This document shows positions 40,336 to 50,192 of a stretch of 64,000 bases of DNA, in pieces. A model generated the notes under the pieces. The model was not told the DNA's origin and made no database searches. It saw only the letters and a program-made list of their open reading frames with translations. The stretch is from the NCBI GenBank assembly GCA_020051095.1, contig JAGVJN010000014.1, positions 62,001 through 126,000 of the forward strand, written 5' to 3'. Position numbers and translations under genes: made by a program. Source of the DNA: Pseudomonadota bacterium. Lineage in GTDB: Bacteria > Pseudomonadota > Gammaproteobacteria > Legionellales > Legionellaceae. The number at the start of each line of letters is the position of its first letter. Position 1 is the first letter of the stretch.

Positions 40336-42310
40336 TCGCAACTTACTGTTCCTAATGATAGCAACCGTCTTGGTATGTATATCGCCAATCCTTACAATTG
40401 CTCCCAGTTGGCTCATTATTGCTTGCTTATTCTGCTTAGGTTATAGAGCAATACAAGCATTTTTCAAAAGTGAACCAACCCATTGGCTTTTAAAACTACT
40501 ATTAACAATTCTCGGACTGATATTATTAGTGCATGAAGTCAAAGGTCGCCTTGATTACCTATTTTTCATCTATTTTCTTATTTTGTTTGTTAGTTTTAAG
40601 GTACTCGAAATTCAGCAAAAAAGGGATTATTTAATTCAGATATTAGTGAATTTCTATGTGTTATTCGCCTGTTTAGTAGTTGTAATGGAACTGTGGATAT
40701 TTGTCTATCTTCTCGTTGCAGGACTCTTAAACTTTATTGTTCTATTTAAATTGTTCAATCCAACCATACGAATAAGCCTCTTTAGCCAACGAAATTTCCC
40801 CTTACTAATAATGACATTAATGATAACCATCGTCTTATTTTATGCATTTCCAAGAATAAGCACCCCTTTTTGGCAGCTGCCAAGTCCTGGTCAAAAACAA
40901 ACGGGATTTACCGATAAACTCAAGCTGGGGGATGTTCATGAATTAGTGCTCGATGACAGCCAAGCAATGAAAATTGTTAGCCACACCAACTTAGGTAAAC
41001 AACCATACTGGCGAGGTCTTGCCTTAAGTTTTTATGATGGGCTAAGTTGGCAAGTCAGCAAAGCAGCAAAAACTGCAGATAATCCTATTCCCCGACTATC
41101 TTTTCATGAAAACGCGGACATTGAAATTATCTTAGAGCCTACTCAAACTCCTTGGGTCATAACAACGGGACAAGTAACACAAGCCAGTCCTTCGTTACTT
41201 CATATTCCAAATGTTGGCATCGTTCAGTTAACAAAAAGGCCCATAACCAGGCAGTTGGGCTACCGATTCAATGTCAATCTTAAACCTTCTCGATTGATGA
41301 ACAACAGCATATGGTATCTCAACCAACAATATCCTTCTTATGCTAACCCCCGTTTACAGAATTGGGCAAAGCGTCTCATGCGCTCAAGTCATCAGCAAAC
41401 CGATGTATTTATTGAACAGCTTAAATCAGAAATTCAAAACAAACCCTTTTGGTATACCCTTAACCCAGCCCCTATTGGTAGAAGTGCAAGGCAGTTAGAT
41501 AAGTTTTGGTTTGAAACGCGAGAAGGATATTGTGAGTATTATGCAAGTGCAGTTGCTTTTATTTTACGTGTGGCAGGGATACCAGCGCGCGTCATTGTAG
41601 GCTATCAAGGCGGTCAATGGAACCCTGTTGGGCAGTATTTAGTGGTGAAACAGTCTGATGCGCATGCCTGGGTAGAATATTGGAGCAATGAGAGCGGTTG
41701 GCTCACCCTTGATCCAACGGCTTGGATTCCAGCAAATCGAATCGATGATTCCATACAGAAGCGATTAGAAAGATTGCGCCAAAACAATTATGACCTTGAG
41801 TTTGATCGATTTGGGCATAATTTAGGTTTTTGGCAACGAACTCGCTATTACCTAGAATCCGCAAACTTTTTCTGGCAGCGATGGCTCTTATTCTATAATT
41901 ATGAGACTCAACAACAATTACTCGATATCCTATCTAATCAGCGCATGCTTAACTGGGTATATGCTCATGTTAAATGGGTGTGGACTTTCATAAGCTTGGT
42001 TATCTTGCTTGTCAGTATTCGGTGGTGGCGACAACGACCCGACCCTTTTCAAAAAGAAGTAACCAAGCTACATAGCTTATGTGATAAATTAGGGGTTCAG
42101 CACCAACCGCCAGAAACGTTTACGACGCTATGTCGCCAACTTAGCAGCCTATTTCCAGCACAAAGGAACGAAATCGAAACACTAAGACAAGAATATGAGT
42201 CCTTGCGGTATCAAACAAACCAACCTATTAACCAATCTTCCTTGACTGCCTTTATCAAATCCGTCAGTAAAAAACTTAAGCAGTGGAACAAGGAGTATCA
42301 ATCAAAGTAA
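40316..42310 (+). CDS. TgpA-like membrane transglutaminase
   Basis: This 664-residue protein resembles Pseudomonas TgpA. About six helices are at residues 10-175 (DUF3488), then a periplasmic domain with the transglutaminase triad Cys406 (EGYCEYYASA), His450 (SDAHAWVEYW) and Asp466 (LTLDPTAW), a further helix near 555-575, and a cytoplasmic DUF4129-like tail. It should crosslink or cut proteins in the periplasm; its target is unknown. Its last 35 bases overlap the end of murI on the other strand. Confidence 0.92.
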   Translation: MERLSNNRNLLFLMIATVLVCISPILTIAPSWLIIACLFCLGYRAIQAFFKSEPTHWLLKLLLTILGLILLVHEVKGRLDYLFFIYFLILFVSFKVLEIQQKRDYLIQILVNFYVLFACLVVVMELWIFVYLLVAGLLNFIVLFKLFNPTIRISLFSQRNFPLLIMTLMITIVLFYAFPRISTPFWQLPSPGQKQTGFTDKLKLGDVHELVLDDSQAMKIVSHTNLGKQPYWRGLALSFYDGLSWQVSKAAKTADNPIPRLSFHENADIEIILEPTQTPWVITTGQVTQASPSLLHIPNVGIVQLTKRPITRQLGYRFNVNLKPSRLMNNSIWYLNQQYPSYANPRLQNWAKRLMRSSHQQTDVFIEQLKSEIQNKPFWYTLNPAPIGRSARQLDKFWFETREGYCEYYASAVAFILRVAGIPARVIVGYQGGQWNPVGQYLVVKQSDAHAWVEYWSNESGWLTLDPTAWIPANRIDDSIQKRLERLRQNNYDLEFDRFGHNLGFWQRTRYYLESANFFWQRWLLFYNYETQQQLLDILSNQRMLNWVYAHVKWVWTFISLVILLVSIRWWRQRPDPFQKEVTKLHSLCDKLGVQHQPPETFTTLCRQLSSLFPAQRNEIETLRQEYESLRYQTNQPINQSSLTAFIKSVSKKLKQWNKEYQSK

Positions 42311-43109
42311 CGGGTTTATCATCGAGGCTGTGATGCAAAAAGATAGCACCTACACGTTTAAATCTGTCGATTGAATCAGTGACTAAATAGCTTACTTGTC
42401 CTTGATGGTCCTCGCCTTGCATTAAACCTTTCTCATTGAGTTTCTGTTTAACAACTTGAGCGGTTGCTTGAGCAGAATCGACAATTTTGATAGTTGAAGG
42501 AAGCATTTCTTGGATAGCATTTTTAAAAACAGGAAAATGGGTACATCCCAGTAAAATAGTCTCATCCTCTGATATGTCAGTTAGATAATATCGCAGTGTC
42601 TCTCTTGTAATAGCATGATCCGTTAGACCTTCTTCTGCTAGCGCAACTAACAAACCACATGGGATCGCTTTGATGCGGGTATGAGGAAGTTGTTGACTGA
42701 TAATCGTTTGGTACGCTTTTGAAGCAACCGTTGTTTCCGTTGCTAACAAGCTAATGCTCCCTTGTTGGCAAGCATCAATCGCTGCTTTAGCACCTGGCTC
42801 TACCACACCTATCACTGGCATATAGTGCAATCGTTGTTGAAGATGAGTGAGCGCCGCTGTCGTCGCAGTGTTGCAAGCGATAACTAATGCTTTTATTCGT
42901 TGTTCAACAAGAATTGCAGCCATCTGCTCAGCATATTGTTTGACCGTTTCTGGGCTTTTCGTGCCATAGGGTAGTCTTGCGGTATCACCCAGATAGATAA
43001 ATGATTCCTGAGGTAACGTGTTCCTCAGAGCACTCAATACTGTTAACCCTCCCATGCCTGAATCAAAAACACCAATTGGCAGCTGTTGCAATAGCATATT
43101 TTCACTCAT
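42276..43109 (-). CDS. murI: Glutamate racemase
   Basis: MurI makes D-glutamate for peptidoglycan. The two catalytic cysteines are in VIACNTATTAAL near residue 81 and LLGCTHFPVF near 190. The N-terminal IGVFDSGMGGLTVL motif is intact. Length 277 is normal. It is the last gene of a long minus-strand run that starts with yicC, and its 3' end overlaps the transglutaminase gene tail to tail. Confidence 0.96.
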   Translation of the reverse strand: MSENMLLQQLPIGVFDSGMGGLTVLSALRNTLPQESFIYLGDTARLPYGTKSPETVKQYAEQMAAILVEQRIKALVIACNTATTAALTHLQQRLHYMPVIGVVEPGAKAAIDACQQGSISLLATETTVASKAYQTIISQQLPHTRIKAIPCGLLVALAEEGLTDHAITRETLRYYLTDISEDETILLGCTHFPVFKNAIQEMLPSTIKIVDSAQATAQVVKQKLNEKGLMQGEDHQGQVSYLVTDSIDRFKRVGAIFLHHSLDDKPVTLIDTPCSTA

Positions 43110-43117
43110 ACATTATC

Positions 43118-43543
43118 CTAATCAAATTGTACGCCACTCACATATAACCCAGCCATAAAAATCCAAATAATCAATGAAGTGTAAAAACGACTTTCTAGCC
43201 GTTTTGTTTTGTGTCGATGCACTATCCATCGATCAAGACTAATGACAGGTACTATCGTAAAAAGAAATATCAGGGCTATCTCAACCATGCTCGTTGTCTG
43301 CGGCGATTTAGGTAAAAACGAAGCGATATAGTTCGCCAGGTTAAACCAAACCAGTTTAAACTGATTAATTACCCACATTAGAAAGATTTCAAATTCAAGA
43401 AAAAAGTAGGAAGCAATAAACAATGGAACTAATAATTTAAACCATGAAAGTTTCCAGTATTTTTTAAATACATTGACAATTTCATCAGCAAAAATAACAA
43501 CTAATGTTGCAGCTAAAACAATTAATGCAAACGATAACCACAT
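43118..43543 (-). CDS. Small four-helix membrane protein, function unknown
   Basis: The 141-residue protein has four hydrophobic segments (about residues 2-20, 34-58, 85-103, 120-137) separated by short basic loops. I recognise no family. It sits 4 bases after uup and 8 before murI, so it is almost surely translated from the same message. The tight packing is the best evidence that it is a gene. Confidence 0.75.
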   Translation of the reverse strand: MWLSFALIVLAATLVVIFADEIVNVFKKYWKLSWFKLLVPLFIASYFFLEFEIFLMWVINQFKLVWFNLANYIASFLPKSPQTTSMVEIALIFLFTIVPVISLDRWIVHRHKTKRLESRFYTSLIIWIFMAGLYVSGVQFD

Positions 43544-43547
43544 GTTA

Positions 43548-45395
43548 TTAGTTTCCTTCTAAGTCAGCCCACCTCTGATATAGTGATTCTAACTCTGACT
43601 CAAAGTCATTTAATTGGCGTTGGTCTTCAACAATTTTCGAAGCGTCTTGCTGATAATAGCCTAATGCCGCTACTTTTGTTTGTAAAGTCTGGATCTTGCT
43701 CTCTAATAGCTCTATTTTTTCAGGTAGTTTTTTTAGTTCTTGTTGTTGATTATAGGATAATTTTGTTGATTGCTTGGCAGGCTTTTCTTGTTTAGAAACC
43801 TTTTTCTCGGCCACCACAACTTTCTTACGTTGCATCAAATAGTCATCATAACTGCCAGGATATTCAACAAATTGGCCATCACCTTGATATACTAACACAC
43901 TCGTTACCACGTCATTGATAAAGGCCCGATCATGGCTGATTAATAGTAAAGTGCCCGTATAATCAACAAGCATCGATTCCAATATATCAAGTGTATCAAT
44001 ATCGAGATCATTGGTTGGTTCATCCATCACTAATAGATTAACTGGCTTAGCTAATAATTTAGCTAATAATAGTCTGTTTTTTTCACCACCTGATAATGTC
44101 GAAACGGGTTGTTTAAATTGCTCAGGTGAGAATAGAAATTCTTTTAAGTAAGAGGCAACATGCTTTTTTTGGCCATTGATCGTAACATAGTCAGCCCCAT
44201 CAGCAACGTTAGCCATCACTGACTGATTTTCAACCAATTGTTTTCGGTACTGGTCAAAATAAGCGACCTCTAATTGCGTTCCTAGCTTTATTGTTCCAGA
44301 GTCAGGAGGGATTTGCTGCAGTAATAATTGAATCAACGTCGTTTTACCACAGCCATTAGGGCCAATAATCCCTAACTTATCACCGCGCATAACGAGCAAA
44401 GATAGCGCCTTTATAATCGGCTTATGGTTAATAGAATAATGAACATCCTCAGCAACGACGACAGATTTTCCTGACTGGTTAACGTCCGTATCAATTGTTT
44501 TAACTTTGCCAAGTTGTTCCCGCCGTTGGCGGTATTGTTCTCGCATTTTTTTTAAAGCACGAACCCGTCCTTCATTTCGCGTACGGCGTGCTTTGATGCC
44601 TTGTCGAATCCAAGCTTCCTCCTGTGCTAATTTTTTATCAAATAAGGCATTATGTTTATCCTCAGCCAGTCTAATCGCTTCGCGGCGATCGAGGTAGGTA
44701 GGATAATCACACTCAAACGTTAGCAGCTGCCCCCTATCAATTTCTACAATGCGGTTTGCGACTTGCTGAAGAAATTGCCGATCATGGGAGATGAAGATAA
44801 CGGCTCCACGATAGGATTTTAAATAGGCTTCAAGCCACTCGATGGATTCAATATCTAAATGGTTTGTTGGTTCATCGAGTAATAACACACTCGGCTCAGC
44901 GATTAATGCCTTTGCCAGTAGCACCCGACGTTTCATCCCACCCGACAAAGCGCCCATGGTTTGATTGATAGGGATACCCAAACGCTCTGCCATTGTGTTA
45001 ACTTTCGGCATCATTTCCCATAAATGACGGTTATCCATTTCTGCATGTAGCGTGGACATCGCTTTTTCGTCATTTTGATAAAGAGCGACATGGTAGTGAT
45101 ATAATAACTGACCGTTATCACCAAGGGATTGAACCAAATAATGATAGACAGGTTCATTGTCATTGACTGGAACATCTTGAGTAAGGCCGGCAATCGTTAA
45201 TTGTTTTGCGATATTAACCTCACCGGCATCGGGCTGGATTTGGCCTTCAATAAGCTTTAATAACGTTGATTTTCCAGCCCCATTTCTTCCAACGATTACA
45301 ATTCTGTCGTTGGCTTCAACACGCAAATCAATTTTTTCCAGCAATTGCTGATTACCAAGATTCAGGCTAACGGACTGTAATGTGATAATGCTCAT
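43548..45395 (-). CDS. uup: ABC-F ATPase Uup
   Basis: This is a soluble tandem ATPase of 615 residues without membrane helices. The two Walker A motifs are GRNGAGKST (near residue 36) and GPNGCGKTT (near 344); the signatures are LSGGMKRR and LSGGEKNR. The C-terminal coiled coil (about 535-612, starting KLSYNQQQELKKLP) is the Uup type, which binds DNA; ABC-F proteins also act on ribosomes. It follows the aspartyl protease gene by 3 bases. Confidence 0.92.
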   Translation of the reverse strand: MSIITLQSVSLNLGNQQLLEKIDLRVEANDRIVIVGRNGAGKSTLLKLIEGQIQPDAGEVNIAKQLTIAGLTQDVPVNDNEPVYHYLVQSLGDNGQLLYHYHVALYQNDEKAMSTLHAEMDNRHLWEMMPKVNTMAERLGIPINQTMGALSGGMKRRVLLAKALIAEPSVLLLDEPTNHLDIESIEWLEAYLKSYRGAVIFISHDRQFLQQVANRIVEIDRGQLLTFECDYPTYLDRREAIRLAEDKHNALFDKKLAQEEAWIRQGIKARRTRNEGRVRALKKMREQYRQRREQLGKVKTIDTDVNQSGKSVVVAEDVHYSINHKPIIKALSLLVMRGDKLGIIGPNGCGKTTLIQLLLQQIPPDSGTIKLGTQLEVAYFDQYRKQLVENQSVMANVADGADYVTINGQKKHVASYLKEFLFSPEQFKQPVSTLSGGEKNRLLLAKLLAKPVNLLVMDEPTNDLDIDTLDILESMLVDYTGTLLLISHDRAFINDVVTSVLVYQGDGQFVEYPGSYDDYLMQRKKVVVAEKKVSKQEKPAKQSTKLSYNQQQELKKLPEKIELLESKIQTLQTKVAALGYYQQDASKIVEDQRQLNDFESELESLYQRWADLEGN

Positions 45396-45398
45396 AAA

Positions 45399-45890
45399 TC
45401 ATCTTTCTAGAATTAATTTGTTATTTTCTTGGTGAATTTTAAACTCAGATAATACATTCATGCCTAACAACACCAATTCATCTGAGCTTTGTTGCATAAT
45501 CACAGCCTTTATATTTGAAAATTGAAAATTACCAAAGGTTAGACTATCGATTCGAGTTAAATAACCCTTAACTGATCCACCTGCAGTATTCATTGTGATT
45601 GGATAACGACCACTTAAATTCATTTTATCAGCCAACGGCTTAGAAATAGCTACCATCGTAGCACCAGTATCAACTAACAGATCAACGGGCACATCATTGA
45701 TTCGACCTTTTACTAGATAATGTCCTTGTCTATCAGCCGTTAAGACCAGTTTACCATGAATGATTTCTTCTGAACGAGTCACAGAGGCTTGTTGCTGAAA
45801 CTGGAAAAATACAAATAACAAGCCAATGATCAATACCCAAGCGATTATAAACATAATTCGACCACTTCGTTGGTGCGAATTATCGTTCAT
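45399..45890 (-). CDS. Retropepsin-like aspartyl protease, membrane anchored
   Basis: This 163-residue protein has one N-terminal membrane helix (about residues 10-30) and a single aspartyl protease half with VDLLVDTGATMVAIS (catalytic DTG near residue 77) and a later LLGMNVLSEF segment. It fits the bacterial clan AA (TIGR02281-type) family, active as a dimer and placed in the periplasm. The substrate is unknown. The start overlaps the ridA stop by 4 bases. Confidence 0.85.
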   Translation of the reverse strand: MNDNSHQRSGRIMFIIAWVLIIGLLFVFFQFQQQASVTRSEEIIHGKLVLTADRQGHYLVKGRINDVPVDLLVDTGATMVAISKPLADKMNLSGRYPITMNTAGGSVKGYLTRIDSLTFGNFQFSNIKAVIMQQSSDELVLLGMNVLSEFKIHQENNKLILER

Positions 45891-46264
45891 GAAAGTTCCA
45901 TAATTCCATCAATTTCTATCTGGACCTGTTTTGGTAATGCAGCAACTTGAACGGCAGCTCTCGCAGGAAAAGGTTGTTTTATCCAACGTTCCATCACTTG
46001 ATTAAGTAACTGAAATTGACCCAAATCTGTTAAATAAACATTGATTTTGACTAAATTAGCTAAACTGCCGCCCGCTGCTTCGCACACAGCCGATAAATTA
46101 GCAAACACTTGGTTTGCTTGCTTTTCAAACTCATCAGAAATGACAACCATCGTATCTGGAACGAGTGGTATTTGACCTGATAAATAGACCGTTGAGCCCA
46201 CTTTGATTGCTTGGTTATAAGTTCCAATCGCTGCAGGTGCTTTATTTGTTTCAACTACTTGCAC
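45887..46264 (-). CDS. ridA: RidA family enamine/imine deaminase
   Basis: RidA clears reactive 2-aminoacrylate made by PLP enzymes. The family signature IGTYNQAIKVGSTVYLSGQI and the active Arg in FPARAAVQVAALP are present. I choose the GTG at 46264, 5 bases after GGGGGA, giving 125 residues as in the family; an upstream in-frame start at 46300 would lie inside spoT. It follows spoT by one base, a common pairing. Confidence 0.93.
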   Translation of the reverse strand: MQVVETNKAPAAIGTYNQAIKVGSTVYLSGQIPLVPDTMVVISDEFEKQANQVFANLSAVCEAAGGSLANLVKINVYLTDLGQFQLLNQVMERWIKQPFPARAAVQVAALPKQVQIEIDGIMELS

Positions 46265-46265
46265 T

Positions 46266-48437
46266 CTATTCCCCCTGTTTATTACGGAAAATACGAACAA
46301 CCACTTTATTCGCTCTTAAGCGCCTCATCACACGTGCTAAGTGATTTCTCCCTTTAACGCCAATTGAAAAAGTCACCTCATTATGCCGGCCATCTTTGGG
46401 ATCCACGTTGATATTGGCAATATTCGATTCACATTCAGCAATGGTTGACGCTAACATTGCTAGCACGCCACGTTGGTTCAAAACCTCAACGGTAATATCA
46501 ACCCAATATTCTCCCTCAACCTGCTCATCCCAGCGCAAAGATACAAGCTGTTGGGGATTGTAGCGCTTCTTCGCCAACACCTCACAGTCACTGGTGTGCA
46601 CAAATATTCCTCGCCCTCGATGAAAACGGCCAACAATTTTATCGCCTGGAATTGGTTGGCAACAATCGGCAAAATGAACCACCATCCCTTCCGTTCCTTT
46701 AATAGCAAGCGGTTTGTCATTTGCGACGGGTTCATACAGTTTGCCTGATTCATCTTGTTTCGAAACGAGTCGTTGCGCAATCACCATCGGGGTTTGATGA
46801 CCAATGCCGATGTCATAATATAAATCATCTGCACTACTTAAATTTAACTCTTGCAATAACTGTTCAAATGACTCGACAGGTAGTTTTTCAAACTCACAAT
46901 CCAAGTCACGAAACGACTGCTCCAATAGACGTTTCCCAAGGTCGATGGATTGCGCATGTTGCTGGCTCTTAAGGAAATGGCGAATATTACTTTTGGCTTT
47001 CCCAGTAACAACAAAGTTCAACCAATTCGGATTTGGCTTACCGGTTGGTGCGGTCATGACCTCAACAGTTTGTCCTGTAATTAATGGCGTGCTAAGTGGA
47101 ACCAAACGCCGGTTAACTTTTGCCGCCACACAACTATTCCCGATATCCGAATGCACCATATAAGCAAAATCGATAGGGGTTGCGCCTTTTGGTAATTCCA
47201 TGATGTCTCCACGCGGGGTAAAGACATAAACTTCATCTGGGAACAAGTCAATTTTAACATTTTCGATAAATTCGAGAGAGCTGCCTGTGCTTCGCTGCAT
47301 TTCTAATAAACTTTGTACCCATTCCCTGGCTCTTAATTGGGCCTCGTTTAGTTCTAATCCGGATGATTTATAGACCCAATGGGCAGCAACACCATTTTCA
47401 GCAACCCTATCCATGTCTTGGGTGCGTATTTGCACTTCGACGGGAACACCATAGGGGCCAAATAACGTCGTGTGGAGCGATTGATACCCGTTAGCTTTGG
47501 GTATGCCTATGTAATCTTTAAAACGCTTGGGGACGGGCTTGTAAGTGCGATGTAAGGCACCTAAAACACGATAGCAACTATCAATATCCTTGGTAATTAC
47601 ACGAAACGCAAAAACATCCGTAATTTCTGCCAATGATGTTCGTTTATCACGCATTTTTCGATAGATGCTGTATAAATGCTTCTTGCGCCCATAAACTTCA
47701 ATATAAGGGATATCCATTTGAATCAGCGCATCTTGCAACTCATTTTCTATCTTTTTCGTGATTTCGCGACGATTACCCCGCGATTTATCGACCGCTGATT
47801 TGATAGCGCGAAAGCGTAACGGATACATGGCTTGAAACCCCAAGTCTTCCAAACCGACGTATAGTGTATGCATGCCTAACCGATTGGCTATGGGAGCATA
47901 GATTTCAAGTGTTTCTAAGGCAATTCGGCGGCGCTTAGCAGCAGGCATTGCTCCTAAGGTTTTCATGTTGTGATATCTATCGGCTAATTTGACGATGATG
48001 ACTCGTATATCTTTAACCATCGCCAAGACCATTTTACGGAAGTTCTCAGCTTGAGCCTCCGCTTTTGTCTCAAACTTGATTTTGGTTAACTTGGTAACGC
48101 CATCCACTAAAGCAGTTACTTCTTCACCAAACTCTTGCAGCAAATCTTCCTTGGTGATGGTCGTATCTTCAACCACATCATGCAGCAAAGTGGCCATAAT
48201 GGTCTGGGGATCAAGACGCATATTTGCCAAAAAAAGGGCAGCCGCTACTGGATGAGTAATGTAGGGCTCACCAGATCGTCGCATTTGCCCCTCGTGTGCT
48301 TTTTCAGCAACGAGGTAAGCTTTTTTGCATTTTTCAACTTGAGAAGCATCTAAATAACATGACAACACTTCTTCAAGCGCATCAAAATAACTCACCTTAG
48401 TCACTTTCTCCTTAACCATGCGCTCTGCGATTGCCAT
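46266..48437 (-). CDS. spoT: Bifunctional (p)ppGpp synthase/hydrolase SpoT
   Basis: The 723-residue protein has the HD hydrolase domain (THPVAAALF, HDVVEDT, near residues 60-90), the synthase region with RFKDYIGIPKANGYQSLHTT near 305, a TGS domain (about 405-465) and a C-terminal ACT domain. The intact HDxxED residues and the RxKD motif point to SpoT with both activities. It sets the (p)ppGpp level that controls growth and, in intracellular relatives, the switch to transmission. rpoZ lies 15 bases upstream. Confidence 0.96.
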   Translation of the reverse strand: MAIAERMVKEKVTKVSYFDALEEVLSCYLDASQVEKCKKAYLVAEKAHEGQMRRSGEPYITHPVAAALFLANMRLDPQTIMATLLHDVVEDTTITKEDLLQEFGEEVTALVDGVTKLTKIKFETKAEAQAENFRKMVLAMVKDIRVIIVKLADRYHNMKTLGAMPAAKRRRIALETLEIYAPIANRLGMHTLYVGLEDLGFQAMYPLRFRAIKSAVDKSRGNRREITKKIENELQDALIQMDIPYIEVYGRKKHLYSIYRKMRDKRTSLAEITDVFAFRVITKDIDSCYRVLGALHRTYKPVPKRFKDYIGIPKANGYQSLHTTLFGPYGVPVEVQIRTQDMDRVAENGVAAHWVYKSSGLELNEAQLRAREWVQSLLEMQRSTGSSLEFIENVKIDLFPDEVYVFTPRGDIMELPKGATPIDFAYMVHSDIGNSCVAAKVNRRLVPLSTPLITGQTVEVMTAPTGKPNPNWLNFVVTGKAKSNIRHFLKSQQHAQSIDLGKRLLEQSFRDLDCEFEKLPVESFEQLLQELNLSSADDLYYDIGIGHQTPMVIAQRLVSKQDESGKLYEPVANDKPLAIKGTEGMVVHFADCCQPIPGDKIVGRFHRGRGIFVHTSDCEVLAKKRYNPQQLVSLRWDEQVEGEYWVDITVEVLNQRGVLAMLASTIAECESNIANINVDPKDGRHNEVTFSIGVKGRNHLARVMRRLRANKVVVRIFRNKQGE

Positions 48438-48452
48438 GTATTTTTTCTTGCC

Positions 48453-48656
48453 TTAATCCCTATCTAAATAATCTGGCTTAATGAATCCTTCGGCAATTTC
48501 TCGCAAAGCGATCACAGTTGGTTTGTCATTTTCCCACTCAACCAATGGCTCCTCGCCGTGGGTTGCAATATCACGTGCACGCTTGGTCGCTAGCATGACT
48601 AATTCAAAACGGTTATCAACATTTTCTAAGCAGTCTTCGACTGTTACTCGAGCCAT
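48453..48656 (-). CDS. rpoZ: RNA polymerase omega subunit
   Basis: The 67-residue protein starts [20 protein letters not shown], the canonical omega N-terminus, and contains KRARDI and [13 protein letters not shown]. It lacks most of the C-terminal tail of the 91-residue E. coli protein. Omega helps RNA polymerase assembly and forms part of a ppGpp site, so the gmk-rpoZ-spoT grouping makes sense. Confidence 0.96.
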   Translation of the reverse strand: MARVTVEDCLENVDNRFELVMLATKRARDIATHGEEPLVEWENDKPTVIALREIAEGFIKPDYLDRD

Positions 48657-48694
48657 AAGATAAATCCTCTAATTTGTTTTAAAACAACCCTATT

Positions 48695-49324
48695 TTACTG
48701 TTGACAAAGCAATAAAGAAAGCAATTTTGCTTTTTTCATTGCCTGTTTTGCCAATTTTAAACGATTTGCTATCACAATACTTGCCAACTCTTCAGCCGCA
48801 TGCTCAAAATCGTCATTGATAATGACATAATCAAATTGGTTATAATGCCTCATTTCGTCCTGGGCTTTTTGCATTCGGCTGTGTATCACAGAATCCGTAT
48901 CTTGATTACGATTCGTCAAACGCTCTCGTAATTTCTCTAAGGAGGGCGGTAAAATAAATATTGTCACCACATCCTCTTTGAAGTGCTGCTTAATTTGTTC
49001 TGCACCTTGCCAATCAATGTCAAATAAAATATCCACCCCAGCGACTAGCTTCTCAATAATCTGCTGTTTAGAAGTACCATATTGATGATCAAACACTTGC
49101 GCATATTCGATGAATTCATTCGCCTCAATCATCCTTGCAAACTGCGCGGTTTCAACAAAATAGTAATCCTTACCATTGACCTCTTTCGGTCTGGCTGGCC
49201 TTGTTGTATGTGAAATAGACACTTCTAGGTTATCCAATTTTGATAACACGTTTCGAATCAAACTGGTCTTTCCTCCGCCAGAAGGTGCAGCGACCACAAT
49301 GAGACTACCTTGATATTTTTCCAT
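48695..49324 (-). CDS. gmk: Guanylate kinase
   Basis: Gmk converts GMP to GDP. The P-loop APSGGGKTSL is at residues 11-20 from the chosen start; SHTTRPARPKEVNGKDYYF and DIDWQGAEQIK follow. Start choice: ATG at 49324 (MEKYQGSLIV, right after GAGAGG) or ATG at 49339 (MSSERM), which would overlap the yicC stop. A still longer frame to 49366 lies inside yicC. About 209 residues fits the family. Confidence 0.94.
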   Translation of the reverse strand: MEKYQGSLIVVAAPSGGGKTSLIRNVLSKLDNLEVSISHTTRPARPKEVNGKDYYFVETAQFARMIEANEFIEYAQVFDHQYGTSKQQIIEKLVAGVDILFDIDWQGAEQIKQHFKEDVVTIFILPPSLEKLRERLTNRNQDTDSVIHSRMQKAQDEMRHYNQFDYVIINDDFEHAAEELASIVIANRLKLAKQAMKKAKLLSLLLCQQ

Positions 49325-49328
49325 CCTC

Positions 49329-50192
49329 TCACTCGACATTTTGAATTTGTTCACGCATTTGTTCAATTAAGACTTTCATCTCAACCGTTTGTTTACGAAC
49401 ATCTGCATCATCTATTTTAACACTAAGGGTATTAATTTCCCGATTTAATTCCTGCATTAAGAAATCCAACCGCCTACCAACGGGTTCTTTCATCTTCATT
49501 GCCAATTCAATTTGTTGGCAATGACTTTCAATCCTATCTAACTCCTCAGCCACATCCATTTTGGTTAACATCAAAGCAACCTCTTGCATAAGCCGATCGT
49601 CTCCGATAGTAATCGACAGTTCAGCAAGCCTACCTTCTAATTTTGCTTTCAGATGAGAATTCAATGCGTGGACTTTATTAGCAATGTTTTTTTGCAGATC
49701 CAATAAACAAACAAGTCGCTCTGCGATGATCGTTTGCAAAAATTGCCCCTCTTGACGACGGCTGTCCCATAGCCGTTTTAAGCCTTGTTCGAATGAATCG
49801 ACTAGCGTCTCTTCCGACACAAGTTGAGCCTCATGCTCAATTAATATATCGGGTAAGGTCAATAATGTATCCCAGCTCAATTGTCCTATCTCGTTTACTT
49901 GTTCACTCACTTCATTCACCTGTTCAACAATTTTCTTAACGCGCATTATATCGATCGCTAAGTAATTGTTTTTCACCTGCTTTTCTTTTAATTTTAGTTG
50001 AATATCAACTTTTCCGCGTGAAATTTTAGATTTAACCCTCTCACGCAACAGTCCTTCTAAAGAGCGATACGCATCCGGCAACCGAATCGTCAAATCCTGG
50101 TACCGATGATTCACTGTCTTAAATTCCCATGTGAGTAAGACTTCCGCCAAGTCCATCTGATAAGTGGCAAATCCCGTCATGCTCAATAACAT
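49329..50192 (-). CDS. yicC: YicC family endoribonuclease
   Basis: The 287-residue protein starts MLLSMTGFATYQ and has the C-terminal DUF1732-like end (GRRLDFLMQELNREINTLSVK) of YicC proteins. YicC is an RNA-binding/endonuclease protein in E. coli that helps degrade the small RNA RyhB. It is the first gene of the gmk-rpoZ-spoT run and faces pcnB over 227 bases. Confidence 0.92.
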   Translation of the reverse strand: MLLSMTGFATYQMDLAEVLLTWEFKTVNHRYQDLTIRLPDAYRSLEGLLRERVKSKISRGKVDIQLKLKEKQVKNNYLAIDIMRVKKIVEQVNEVSEQVNEIGQLSWDTLLTLPDILIEHEAQLVSEETLVDSFEQGLKRLWDSRRQEGQFLQTIIAERLVCLLDLQKNIANKVHALNSHLKAKLEGRLAELSITIGDDRLMQEVALMLTKMDVAEELDRIESHCQQIELAMKMKEPVGRRLDFLMQELNREINTLSVKIDDADVRKQTVEMKVLIEQMREQIQNVE

